The notes under the pieces: model-generated | What the model was told of the DNA's origin: nothing | What the model saw: only the letters and a program-made list of their open reading frames with translations | Databases searched by the model: none | Position numbers and translations under genes: made by a program | In this document: piece after piece, positions 9,072 through 17,974 of the stretch | Layout: every line of letters starts with the position of its first letter | Position numbering within the stretch: position 1 is the first letter of the stretch | Source: Vibrio zhugei | Lineage (GTDB): Bacteria > Pseudomonadota > Gammaproteobacteria > Enterobacterales > Vibrionaceae | DNA: 64,000 bases | NCBI RefSeq assembly: GCF_003716875.1 | Contig: NZ_CP033077.1 | Location: 1 to 64,000 of the forward strand | Reading direction: 5' to 3'

Positions 9072-9145
9072 GGCGTGTTGGCAGAGTGGCTATGCAGCGG
9101 ATTGCAAATCCGTGGACCTCGGTTCGACTCCGGGACGCGCCTCCA
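9072..9145 (+). tRNA. tRNA-Cys (GCA), copy 2
   Basis: Identical in sequence to the gene at 2767 and in the same position after tRNA-Leu, with a 10-nt spacer. No strong terminator was seen immediately after it, unlike copy 1. Confidence 0.95.
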
Positions 9146-9379
9146 TTTCCTTGATATTTATTCCATTCGCTTGTTTGAATCCTCTTTTTTATCGCACTTC
9201 CTTTTCCATACTTTTTATCATCTCACGCTTTCTATACCCAGAGACTATTTGCTTGTGCTGCGATTGTTGTCTGTCCTGCGAATTGTTGTCCAGCGAAGCA
9301 TTAGGCGAGTCAAGATGGGTGATGACCGTGGTGTGAGTGCTGCGAGATGTGCCGGCGGGTGAATGGTATAAGGGAATAG

Positions 9380-9409
9380 GCGGCCATCAACGTGTTCGTT
9401 GATGACCGC
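9380..9409 (-). terminator. Hairpin downstream of acuI
   Basis: A 12-bp inverted repeat GCGGCCATCAAC/GTTGATGACCGC (one wobble pair) with a 6-nt loop lies 24 bp past the stop of the oxidoreductase gene. It lacks a strong U tract, so termination is only probable. Confidence 0.45.
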
Positions 9410-9432
9410 TGAATGAATGCTATTTAGCCCAG

Positions 9433-10419
9433 TTAAGCGTGTTGGATATCCACGACCACACGGCCTTTAATTTCACCTTTTAGAAGGCGTTCTGCGCTTT
9501 CCATCGCTTCGCTGAAACTCACGCATGTGCTAATCGATTGAATCATCTCTTCATCGATAAGTTTCGCGATCTGAGCCCACGCTTGCAGGCGCTTTTCGTT
9601 CGGACACATGACACTATCAATCCCGGCTAATGTTACGCCGCGTAGAATGAATGGGGCGACGGAGGAGGGGAAGTCCATCCCTTGTGCGAGGCCACAAGCA
9701 GCGACTATGCCTCCGTATTGTATGCTGGCACAAACGTTAGCAAGAGTATGACTGCCAACCGAATCGATGGCGGCCGCCCATTGCTCTTTACCTAAAGCGC
9801 GACCCGGCTCGGATAAGCTGGCACGGTCGATGATTTCATCGGCGCCTAATGCTTTCAATCTTGGGGTTTCTTCTGCTCGGCCAGTTGACGCCACCACGGT
9901 ATAGCCTAGCTTCGACAAGTAAGAAATCGCGAAACTACCAACACCACCGTTTGCACCCGTCACCAATATTTTCCCTGACTCGGGGGTAATGCCATGATTC
10001 TGTACGGCCTGTACACATAACATCGCGGTATAGCCAGCGGTGCCAACCGCCATGACATCATAATCTGAGAGCGCGTCGGGAATCGGGAGTAGCCAATCTC
10101 CTTTAACCGTGGCTTTCTCTGTCAATCCGCCCCAGTGTTTTTCTCCTAATCCCCAGCCATTAATAAAAACGCGTTGGCCTGGGTTAAAGCTTGGGTGCTG
10201 ACTGCTTTCAACCACGCCTGCAAAATCAATTCCTGGAATCATCGGAAAACGACGTACCACTGGAGACCGTCCGGTAATCGCCAAGCCATCTTTATAATTG
10301 AGAGAGGAGTAGGTGACTTTGACCGTGACATCCCCTTCTGCAAGTTCTGTATCGTTTAATGAAGTCATTGTACATTGGTACTGATCGTCCACTTTATCGA
10401 TATACAGTGCATTAAACAT
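9433..10419 (-). CDS. acuI: Acrylyl-CoA reductase / YhdH-type quinone oxidoreductase
   Basis: This 328-residue cytosolic medium-chain reductase is of the zinc-free AcuI/YhdH branch, NADPH-dependent, reducing acryloyl-CoA to propionyl-CoA. Visible markers are SSLNYKDGLAITG near residue 38, PGIDFAGVV at ~62, the Rossmann motif VTGANGGVGSFAI at ~153 and the NADP-favouring STGR after strand 2. The C-terminus GEIKGRVVVDI is typical. The upstream BCCT carrier could import a precursor such as DMSP, but a terminator separates the two genes, so this link is speculative. Confidence 0.85.
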   Translation of the reverse strand: MFNALYIDKVDDQYQCTMTSLNDTELAEGDVTVKVTYSSLNYKDGLAITGRSPVVRRFPMIPGIDFAGVVESSQHPSFNPGQRVFINGWGLGEKHWGGLTEKATVKGDWLLPIPDALSDYDVMAVGTAGYTAMLCVQAVQNHGITPESGKILVTGANGGVGSFAISYLSKLGYTVVASTGRAEETPRLKALGADEIIDRASLSEPGRALGKEQWAAAIDSVGSHTLANVCASIQYGGIVAACGLAQGMDFPSSVAPFILRGVTLAGIDSVMCPNEKRLQAWAQIAKLIDEEMIQSISTCVSFSEAMESAERLLKGEIKGRVVVDIQHA

Positions 10420-10607
10420 AAATGATTTACCTTTAGATTATTGAGTGACTATAGAATCACAGAGAGAATGAATGACGTTAGACTGTTTTGTCCAAGCAAC
10501 TCTGTCACGATAAAGGCATTGAGATGGCGACGTAAGTCTCAATTCCAATTGCGAGACGAAGGTGAATAGCCTCTTGATATATATCAAGCTATCTGCCGAT
10601 GAGGCAT

Positions 10608-10636
10608 AAAAAAGAAGCGCCTGAGCGCTTCTTTTT
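10608..10636 (-). terminator. Terminator after BCCT gene
   Basis: A 9-bp stem AAGAAGCGC/GCGCTTCTT with loop CTGA is flanked by A and T runs, 19 bp past the carrier stop. It makes acuI a separate transcription unit. Confidence 0.85.
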
Positions 10637-10654
10637 CAGTGAGATGCTGGGTGT

Positions 10655-12256
10655 TTATACCTTGACCGGTAGCGGGGTTTTGTAGACAGAATATTCTGAT
10701 TTCAGCCCCATCAGAAGACTGATACACATGATAATCAGCACGAATGTAAACGGTAACGCGGTCGTGACGACGCCCGATTGCAACGCTTGAAGTGCGTCTT
10801 TACCACCGACCCAAAGCATCGTGGCGGCAATCGCTCCTTCCATGCTAGCCCAAAATACACGTTGAGGAATGGGCGAGTCGACTTTGCCGCCAGCGGTAAT
10901 GTTATCAATCACCAATGATCCAGAGTCGGAAGAGGTAATAAAGAACACCAAAATCAATCCAATCGATATGATAGAAATAAGATTGCCATACGGTATATTT
11001 TCATACATATAGAATAACGTCATGGAAATATCCGTGATGCCTTTTTCACCTAATACCCCCACATGATTGGCGACTTGATCAATGGCGATACCACCAAAAA
11101 TGCCCATGTATATCAAGGTGACAATCGTTGGGATAAAGATCACTGCCAACATGAATGTGCGCACGGTACGGCCGCGAGAGATTCTCGCGATGAACATGCC
11201 GACAAATGGTGACCAAGAAATCCACCATGCCCAATAAAACAGAGTCCAAGCATGCATCCATTTCTGATCGCTGCGACCATAAGGGTTACTCAGTGGGATA
11301 ATATTTTCTACATAGCCCATGAATGTATTGGTTAATGAAGACCATACGGTTCCCCAACACACCACCATCACAAAAGCTAAGAGAAGAAACGCGAAAATCA
11401 TGTTGATGTTACTTAAGCGTTTTACGCCGCCATCAATGCCTTTTATCACTGAAAAGACTGAGATGATCGTCACAATGGCAATCACCAACATGTCCAGCCA
11501 CATGCCAGCATCTGTGCCAAGGCTAAAGTTAATGCCACTGGATGCTTGTTGTGCGCCGAGTCCGAGGGACGTCGCTAAACCGAATAAGGTGGCGAGTACC
11601 GCAATGATATCGACAATATGACCTAACCAACCCCAAGCTCTATCACCGAAAATAGGATAGAACACAGAACGCATGGATAGGGGAAGGCCCTTGTTATAAT
11701 GGAAAAAGGCCAGTGACAGGGCCACAATGCCAAACATCGACCAACCGTGAATACCCCAGTGAAAAATCGTCGTCCCTAGGGCTAGGGATTTGGCTTCAGG
11801 AGTAAACGGAGTGACGTCAAGTGGTGTTCCGTACCAATCGGTATAGTAGGCCGTCGGTTCGGCAACCCCCCAGAATAACAGAGCGGTGCCCATGCCGGCT
11901 GAAAATAGCATGGAGAGCCAAGAAAGGGTGGAATGATCAGGACTGGCTTCACGTCCTCCAATTCTGACTTTTCCGAAAGGTGATACGATAAGGATGAGCC
12001 CGAAGAGGAGGAAGGCATTCATCGCCCACATGAAGAAGCTATCGGCTTGTTCAATAATGGTATTTTTAATCGTACTTAGTGTGTCTTTAGCAGTCGCTGG
12101 GTCGGCAGCGAGAACAGCAATAAGAAAAACAATGATTAGACTAGCGCTGATTCCAAATACGGCGTTATGAACATCAAAACCCCATTTTTGAATATTATCT
12201 TGTCCGACTTCATAGTCAGTGGTTTCTATACTGTATTTCTTGAATACATCTGGCAT
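10655..12256 (-). CDS. BCCT-family betaine/choline/DMSP transporter
   Basis: This 533-residue inner-membrane carrier has twelve hydrophobic segments. Family hallmarks are the substrate/ion loop SAGMGTALLFWGVAEP (~residue 115) and the signature TLFYWAWWISWSPFVGMFIARISRGRT (~340-366), with TSSDSGSLVIDNI near residue 443. These carriers import quaternary ammonium or sulfonium compounds with Na+ or H+ for osmoprotection or as carbon source. Both termini are short, arguing against strong osmosensing through a long C-terminal domain. The substrate cannot be assigned by eye. Confidence 0.9.
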   Translation of the reverse strand: MPDVFKKYSIETTDYEVGQDNIQKWGFDVHNAVFGISASLIIVFLIAVLAADPATAKDTLSTIKNTIIEQADSFFMWAMNAFLLFGLILIVSPFGKVRIGGREASPDHSTLSWLSMLFSAGMGTALLFWGVAEPTAYYTDWYGTPLDVTPFTPEAKSLALGTTIFHWGIHGWSMFGIVALSLAFFHYNKGLPLSMRSVFYPIFGDRAWGWLGHIVDIIAVLATLFGLATSLGLGAQQASSGINFSLGTDAGMWLDMLVIAIVTIISVFSVIKGIDGGVKRLSNINMIFAFLLLAFVMVVCWGTVWSSLTNTFMGYVENIIPLSNPYGRSDQKWMHAWTLFYWAWWISWSPFVGMFIARISRGRTVRTFMLAVIFIPTIVTLIYMGIFGGIAIDQVANHVGVLGEKGITDISMTLFYMYENIPYGNLISIISIGLILVFFITSSDSGSLVIDNITAGGKVDSPIPQRVFWASMEGAIAATMLWVGGKDALQALQSGVVTTALPFTFVLIIMCISLLMGLKSEYSVYKTPLPVKV

Positions 12257-12602
12257 TATTAGTCGCTTTTAGTAATGACTTTATAGGCCTTACATTCGGT
12301 ATGTTATTTTGATGATTTACGGAAATCATAGATAAAACCTCCTGTAAAGCTTGTGGACGTGCAATATATCACTATGCCGAATTTATCGACACCCTAGATC
12401 GAACAAACTCTCCTAAATGGTTATTTTTTGTACGATGCTATATGCGCACACTTCGTAAAAATAAGAGTGCGATTGCACAGGGTTAATGTCAATAATGAAC
12501 GTGTTTTCGTCGACGGGATAAAAATAAAGGCGCTGCATCTGTTCTCAGCACCTTGAATCGAGGCGTGGCGGTAGGCCGTTGCTAGCGTGAACGTTACCGA
12601 AG
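12257..12602. other. Intergenic region between BCCT gene and trxC
   Basis: 346 bp without a supportable gene. A 69-codon open frame on the minus strand (12421-12630) overlaps trxC's end and has no family features. The part next to 12256 should hold the carrier promoter. Confidence 0.4.
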
Positions 12603-13037
12603 CTATTTTTCTAACGCTGCATTCAACCATTGATCAAATTGCCCTTTAGGCAGCGCACCATTGATCATGTCAACGCATTGCCCGTTTTTAAACACCATGA
12701 TCGTCGGTATGCTACGAATACGGTATTGCGATGCCAATGCTTGCTGCGCTTCCGTATCCACTTTGACACAGTGTATTTGTCCTTGGCGCTCTGATGCCAC
12801 GTCACTGAAGATGGGGGCGAATCCGACACAGGGGTTGCACCAAGGGGCCCAAAAATCAATCACCACAGGACGAGAGCTCGTCAGCAGAGCACTAAGGTTA
12901 TCACTGGTACCTTCAATCGGGGCTGCATCAAGCAGTAAAGCTTGGCATTGTCCACAGTGGGGGTTATCTTCAATTCGAGAATCAGGAATGCGGTTTAAGC
13001 GTTGGCAGGCTGGGCAGCGAGTAGTTAACGTCGACAT
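12603..13037 (-). CDS. trxC: Thioredoxin 2 (TrxC) with WCNPC active site
   Basis: This 144-residue cytosolic disulfide reductase has the TrxC-specific N-terminal zinc module, with cysteines at 8, 11, 28 and 31 (CPAC, CGQC). The thioredoxin fold follows: active site W66-C67-N68-P69-C70 and the cis-proline segment RSIPTIMVF. Asn replaces the usual Gly in the CGPC active site, which can shift redox potential. It stands alone, between a carrier gene and a small membrane protein gene. Confidence 0.9.
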   Translation of the reverse strand: MSTLTTRCPACQRLNRIPDSRIEDNPHCGQCQALLLDAAPIEGTSDNLSALLTSSRPVVIDFWAPWCNPCVGFAPIFSDVASERQGQIHCVKVDTEAQQALASQYRIRSIPTIMVFKNGQCVDMINGALPKGQFDQWLNAALEK

Positions 13038-13170
13038 GAATACGATCTATGTTATTTAAATGATAGTTCGCATTATAGGATAAGTGGAAATGATGGGCGA
13101 GCAAAATATAGGGTAGGTGATCGTATGTTGATATCATTCGACCACCTACCACGAATGTCGTGACGGACTT

Positions 13171-13410
13171 TTAGACCGACTCTGTTGAGGAAGACTTACG
13201 CATTTTATATAGGTAGTAGACGTTGACGATTGAAATAAACACATTGGTTGCGACCACTGGCCATGCGCCAATAAGGCTGCCGTAGATACAAAATATTATA
13301 CAGCCAATAAAGTTAATAATGCGCAGTTTAACAATGTCTTTCATAGTCAGTGATAGTGCGACCATGATCGATGCTGCGTATCCCATGATTTCAATGGTAG
13401 TGAGATCCAT
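13171..13410 (-). CDS. Small inner-membrane protein, YgjV-like
   Basis: This 79-residue protein has two or three hydrophobic helices (residues ~5-22, ~31-48, ~50-67) and a short basic C-terminal tail. The pattern GYAASIMVALSLTMKDIVKLRIINFIGCI followed by YGSLIGAWPV resembles YgjV-type membrane proteins of unknown function. No operon partner is evident. Confidence 0.6.
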   Translation of the reverse strand: MDLTTIEIMGYAASIMVALSLTMKDIVKLRIINFIGCIIFCIYGSLIGAWPVVATNVFISIVNVYYLYKMRKSSSTESV

Positions 13411-13643
13411 ACTTGCCTCTTGATTATCTGAATCAAATGTTTGCTTTATTAGTCCAGACTTCTCTTCATGAGAACAACGAGGAAAGTTCCGTGCCCCGAA
13501 TGATGTGACTTTTTTTATGTTAAAGCGTGTGTTGAGTTTGCGGCACGGACTATAGCAGTTGTTAAAATATCAGGAAAGACACAAATACGATGAAAGAGAT
13601 AGAAATCGATAACGCAAACGATTGACTATGATAGGTGCTGGCA

Positions 13644-13669
13644 TAAAAAAACCCGCAAAAGCGGGTCTT
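13644..13669 (-). terminator. Terminator of tmaR
   Basis: Stem ACCCGC/GCGGGT with an AAAA loop; on the minus strand it ends in a run of seven T (13644-13650 on +). Confidence 0.85.
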
Positions 13670-13690
13670 TATGCAAAAAGTTGCGTTGAA

Positions 13691-14014
13691 TTACGACTTT
13701 TTACTTTGTTGGGTAGCAATCTTGTCTTGCTGGGTCAGTTCTCTGATACGGCGACTGATATCACGTCGTTCTTTTGAGATTTCAGCACTCTTAATGATGT
13801 GGTCGTCAACACGATCTTCATAATCTGACTTCATGTTTTTCACTATGGCCATCATTTCTTCTTGGGTCATATTTGGGTGAAAATAGTCCATTAGATTCTC
13901 TAATAAATCGACACGCTTACGGTTATCACGCACTTTTTTTTCATTGTCGATTAATTCGCGTTTGAGTTTGTTCTTACGACGAGCCAAGCTCACGATTTCA
14001 AATACGCTGTTCAT
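13691..14014 (-). CDS. tmaR: TmaR/YeeX (DUF496) polar PTS regulator
   Basis: This 107-residue, nearly all coiled-coil protein has diagnostic segments [40 protein letters not shown] and [13 protein letters not shown], matching E. coli YeeX residue for residue in the core. In E. coli, TmaR clusters at cell poles and controls PTS enzyme I localisation and activity. Its own terminator lies downstream. Confidence 0.9.
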   Translation of the reverse strand: MNSVFEIVSLARRKNKLKRELIDNEKKVRDNRKRVDLLENLMDYFHPNMTQEEMMAIVKNMKSDYEDRVDDHIIKSAEISKERRDISRRIRELTQQDKIATQQSKKS

Positions 14015-14201
14015 AGGTCCCTTCCCTATAGATGTCTTTTCTACTTATGATTAAAACACATAGTTTTCGCTCATAACAGCTTTTAGATCAAAGATAAGGC
14101 AAAGCTGGTTAATTGTTATCCACTCATGTATTGCAAGATTGTACTTAATTACAGATGCGCTATATGATAGCCCTCCATTGGTAAACAAGTCGTAACAAAA
14201 T

Positions 14202-14408
14202 ATGCATAATTCTGACATTATTGTGGGACAAAAATCGGCACCCACTGTCGATCACAATGAGCATGTATCCATTAGCCGAGTGGGCATCGCGTATATCACT
14301 GAACGTGAAGAACAGGCTTTGACGGAAATCGAACTGAATCGCGCGAAAATTGTTTTGGTTGATGAAAACGGCAAATTCATCCAGTTGCCAACGAAGAATG
14401 AGCATTGA
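14202..14408 (+). CDS. Hypothetical small protein upstream of yceH
   Basis: A 68-residue soluble protein, not recognised. The central part IAYITEREEQALTEIELNRAKIVLVDENGKFIQLP looks like a genuine folded protein rather than an antisense shadow. It lies 33 bp before yceH in the same direction, so the two may be co-transcribed. The ribosome site before ATG 14202 is weak. Confidence 0.5.
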   Translation: MHNSDIIVGQKSAPTVDHNEHVSISRVGIAYITEREEQALTEIELNRAKIVLVDENGKFIQLPTKNEH

Positions 14409-14441
14409 TATCTTTTATAACTCTTATGACAAGGATTCCTT

Positions 14442-15113
14442 ATGAACATGGAACTTTCGCTTATTGAAGCTCGAATCATCGGTTGTTTGATTGAGAAAGA
14501 AATTACGACTCCGGATTATTATCCATTGAGCTTGAAGAGCTTAACCACCGCATGTAACCAAAAAAGCAACCGAGATCCTGTGGTTGAATTCAGTGAAAAT
14601 GACGTATTGGATGGCGTTGATGCCTTGATCGAACGTCGTCTTGTGAGCGATGAAAGTAAGTTTTCTAGTGCGACACGTAAGTATCAGCATCGTTTTTGTA
14701 ATACGGAATTTGGCGATCTCAAGCTCACGTCTCAAGAGCTGGGCATTCTTTGTGTGTTGTTACTTCGTGGCCCGCAAACGGCAGGTGAGCTGCGCACCCG
14801 AACCCATCGCTTGTGTGAATTTACCGATAGCAAAGAAACGGAATCGGTGTTGGAGCACATGGCCCATCATCACGCCTATGGCCCATTGGTTGCTAAATTG
14901 GCGCGTGAGCCCGGTAAGCGAGAATGTCGCTATCGACATCTTTTTACCAATGAGCATTCTGCTCCATTGCATAACGAACAGCTGAATCAACAGCGTGGGT
15001 CGAATGACAACGCGGAAGATTTGGCGTTATTAAAGGCCGAAATCAACGAGCTACGCGAGCAAGTGGCCTTATTGACAGAAACGGTCGCGGAACTTGATGC
15101 CAAGCTTAGATAA
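14442..15113 (+). CDS. yceH: YceH family protein (DUF480, winged-helix)
   Basis: This 223-residue protein has two winged-helix repeats: ELSLIEARIIGCLIEKEITTPD at residues 3-24 with YPLSLKSLTTACNQKSNRDP, and LTSQELGILCVLLLRGPQTAGELRTRT at ~88-114. A C-terminal coiled coil (~190-223) follows. Function is unknown across the family. The start may be ATG 14442 or the ATG two codons later. An AAGGATT ribosome site precedes it. The end overlaps the GIY-YIG gene by 20 bp. Confidence 0.88.
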   Translation: MNMELSLIEARIIGCLIEKEITTPDYYPLSLKSLTTACNQKSNRDPVVEFSENDVLDGVDALIERRLVSDESKFSSATRKYQHRFCNTEFGDLKLTSQELGILCVLLLRGPQTAGELRTRTHRLCEFTDSKETESVLEHMAHHHAYGPLVAKLAREPGKRECRYRHLFTNEHSAPLHNEQLNQQRGSNDNAEDLALLKAEINELREQVALLTETVAELDAKLR

Positions 15114-15414
15114 GCCAATACCAGAAAAGGACACTCAGTGCTGGTCGGTCTATCTTATTAGAACACGATACAACACATTGTATTGTGGGATCACCACTGA
15201 TGTCTCAAGGCGCTTTCGTCAACATCAAGTTGGCCAAGGCGCGAAAGCACTCAAGGGGAAAGGGCCATTGCAATTGGTCTGGTCACAACAAGTCGCAGGC
15301 TCGCGTGGTGAAGCACAGAAAATTGAATATCGCATTAAGCAGTTGAGTAAATCGCAAAAAGAGCGTTTGATTCGGCAACAATGCGAGCTCACCGCACTTA
15401 TTTCTCTGGTTTAA
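15094..15414 (+). CDS. GIY-YIG nuclease-fold protein (YhbQ-like)
   Basis: A 106-residue protein with the compact GIY-YIG nuclease fold: SVYLIRTRYNTLYCGITTDVSRRFRQHQ carries the modified motif (VYL...YCGIT) and the catalytic Arg; GAKALKGKGPLQLVW and the later Glu (EAQKIEYRIKQL) are as in YhbQ. Such small proteins are thought to act in DNA repair. Start is TTG 15094 or ATG 15097, inside the yceH 3' end, so translation is probably coupled. Confidence 0.85.
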   Translation: MMPSLDKPIPEKDTQCWSVYLIRTRYNTLYCGITTDVSRRFRQHQVGQGAKALKGKGPLQLVWSQQVAGSRGEAQKIEYRIKQLSKSQKERLIRQQCELTALISLV

Positions 15415-15540
15415 TCGTACATTCTCATTCATTAACGCGAGTTGATTCACACTCTAACCATTGGTTTCTAGGATTATCCTTTGATGTTCCCTGTACGCAT
15501 TACGCTTAGGAGACGCTAACTAAGAAAGAGTGTGGTGATT

Positions 15541-16548
15541 ATGGGAAATAAACGTGTACTTGATTTCGTTGTCGCAGGGACGTTACTTGTGTCATCGTCA
15601 GCGTGGGCAACTAACGGGGTGCCTGATGCGCGAGGTATTGCAATGGGAGGGACTGGGGTTGCCAGTGCGGACTATTTACTTGCTCCATTTTATAACCCCG
15701 CTCTGGTTGCTGTGTACCGTGATAATGATGACATTGGCTTATTATTGCCGGGAATTGGAGTTTCCGCGCAGGATAAAGATGATACCTTAAGTGAAGTCGA
15801 TGATTTACAAGATATTATTGATGATTTTAATCAAGGCGGTTTATCGGCAGAAGTTGAAAATGCCGATGAATTAAACGAGTATTTGAATCGGTTATCGGAT
15901 AACAAAGCGACACACGTCAGCGCGCATGTGGGGGCGGCATTAGCGATACCGATGAACGCGGTCTCTCTTAACTTCTTTACAAAAGGGGACGCTGAACTGA
16001 AAGCGAAACCCAACATTGCACCAGACTTGGGACCCGTTCCTGCGGTGGTGAAAAATCGCTATGAAAACTCCAGTGTCGATTTAACCGCGTTTGCCAATAT
16101 TGAATTCGGGTTGGCGATCGCCAAGCGGTTCTCAATCTCAGGTCAAGACATCGCCATTGGCCTCTCGCCAAAAATTCAGCAACTGCATACGTATCAAGAT
16201 TCTGCGTCAGTAGAAGATTTTGATATCGACGATTACGATGAAAGTGAAGAAAAGAAATCGACGTTTAATATGGATTTGGGCGCCGTGTGGATGATCAACG
16301 ACTTTCGCGTTGGCGTTGCAGCCAAAGACCTTTTTTCTCAATCGATTGATACTCAAGATGGCACCGACACCTACAAGCTAGATACGCAAGTCACGGTATC
16401 GGCAGCGTATGTAACGCCTTTTTTTACCGCTGCGCTTGATGCGGATGTAACTAAGAAAAAACGGTTTTTAGGGGACGATGATGACACCCAATACGTCCGG
16501 TTTGGTATTGAAGGTAATGCGTGGGGTAACCCTGATAAAAAAGCATGA
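15541..16548 (+). pseudogene. TraF-like outer-membrane protein, 3' end lost
   Basis: The 335-residue product starts with a signal peptide (MGNKRVLDFVVAGTLL, cleavage near AWATNG) and then the chromosomal TraF-family pattern GVPDARGIAMGGTGVASADY. Beta-rich strands run to RFGIEGNAW, where family members continue for several more strands; here the frame turns into GNPDKKA and stops. The break (about 16525) coincides with the start of the integrase-bearing region, so I read this as a chromosomal gene cut by integration. The missing C-terminus is not found elsewhere in the window. Confidence 0.7.
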
Positions 16549-16627
16549 CAACATGCTTTGATAAGTACAGAGAACATATTATGATTAATTTCATATTTAT
16601 ATTCTTTGTGTTTATTAAGGTATTGTT

Positions 16628-17974
16628 ATGGTTCGTGATTATGGTTTTAGGTTAATAAACGTTGACGTTGATACTTTAGCTAAAATTCAGTTCCATACTG
16701 AACAAGAAACCGGTGAGATAACCCCCGAATTACTACCTAGCAACAAGCCTGGTGCTATTAAAAAATCTAAATTAATACTCGATCCTGATGGTTGTATTGT
16801 CTACCCTCAATCCCTCTATTTAATCACAAAGCTACGTGGCGAGAACAAAGTAGAAAACGTTGATACCATAGCTAACGCGCTACTTCTATATACCCGATGG
16901 TTACATAAATCTGGACTAACTTATAAGCACTTAACTGAGTTTGAAGAAGAAGGGGCACCATGGATGTTTGCAACGGACCTCATAAAGAATACTCGGCATA
17001 TAAATTCAACCCAAAATGAAGCTTATGCACTGAAAACATCCAAAACATATATGCGAGCTGTTCTGAAATTTTATACATGGATGCATCGTACTAGAATTTT
17101 GCGGCATGATAGCAGACGTGTTGTGTGTGAATATAGTGATGTCAAAGTAGGAAATTATTCTGGTTCTCAGCACGATAGCCTGTCACATACATATTCTCAA
17201 AGTAAACCTAACATGAAATCAGTATCAAATATAATGCTCCGCTTTCCTCGCTCAGACTCAACCCCTCCAGAGAAAAAACTAAAGCCTATGGTTTATCCTG
17301 ATAAGTTGGTTTTTGAACAGTATCTTGAATTATTGAAACCTCCTTTTCCCTTAATGTTTAGGCTGGCAATTAATACTGGGCTACGTATTGATGAATTAGC
17401 TAATTTCCCACAAGCAAATATTGGTGAGATTGATATTCAAGGGCTTGACGTTGTTCCTGTAACGATAAAAAAAACAAAATTCGGTAAGCCAAGAACAATT
17501 GAAATACCTGTTGATATATATGACGAATTGGAAATATACCTGTATTCAGATCAGAGGATGAAAAATATGAAAAAGCGTAAAGAAAAATTGGAAGAAGCGT
17601 TCAAAAATGGGGAGAAAACGGATACTTATGAAGGTGATTTGCTGTTTATCAGTAACCGAGGCTCCGGGTATAAAACAAATTCATTGGAATGCCACTTTAG
17701 TACTGTCCGCAAGGAAATCAGGAAAGACTATCCAGATTGGTATTATCGAAATCATGATAGTCGCTCAACTTTTGCAACAGACTGGTTAGAATCAGAAAAA
17801 TTTAATCGTAAGGTTGGGTTTGATTTCCTAATGGATGAGTTAAAACATCTAATGGGTCATTCTAGTACCAGAACTACAGAAAAATATATTAAGTTTTGTA
17901 ATCAAAAGGAATCGCAATTGGCTGTTGCTAAAAAGAAAAATAGCAATATAAGAAAGGATCATAATGATGGCTAA
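16628..17974 (+). CDS. intA: Tyrosine recombinase IntA (SE core 1)
   Basis: This 448-residue site-specific recombinase has an N-terminal SAM-like arm/core-binding domain at ~60-170. The catalytic domain has Arg in NTGLRIDELANF (~residue 252), HDSRS (HxxR, ~375-379), LMGHSSTRTTEKYIKF with the second His (~410), and the nucleophilic Tyr (~420). The gene overlaps the next one by 11 bp. Base composition is clearly more AT-rich than the chromosomal genes before 16.5 kb, as expected for acquired DNA. Confidence 0.85.
   Translation: MVRDYGFRLINVDVDTLAKIQFHTEQETGEITPELLPSNKPGAIKKSKLILDPDGCIVYPQSLYLITKLRGENKVENVDTIANALLLYTRWLHKSGLTYKHLTEFEEEGAPWMFATDLIKNTRHINSTQNEAYALKTSKTYMRAVLKFYTWMHRTRILRHDSRRVVCEYSDVKVGNYSGSQHDSLSHTYSQSKPNMKSVSNIMLRFPRSDSTPPEKKLKPMVYPDKLVFEQYLELLKPPFPLMFRLAINTGLRIDELANFPQANIGEIDIQGLDVVPVTIKKTKFGKPRTIEIPVDIYDELEIYLYSDQRMKNMKKRKEKLEEAFKNGEKTDTYEGDLLFISNRGSGYKTNSLECHFSTVRKEIRKDYPDWYYRNHDSRSTFATDWLESEKFNRKVGFDFLMDELKHLMGHSSTRTTEKYIKFCNQKESQLAVAKKKNSNIRKDHNDG

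Noticed and set aside
9433..12256. DMSP-catabolism operon (BCCT carrier plus acuI)
   Set aside because: A clear terminator at 10608-10636 separates the genes and no DMSP lyase or demethylase is present; acuI and BCCT genes are common without DMSP use.
12421..12630. 69-codon minus-strand frame before trxC
   Set aside because: Overlaps the trxC 3' end, lacks a ribosome site and any recognisable pattern.
16628..17974. Integron integrase for the cassette array
   Set aside because: The four large recombinases lack the extra IntI helix pattern and belong to multi-gene transposition-type operons.
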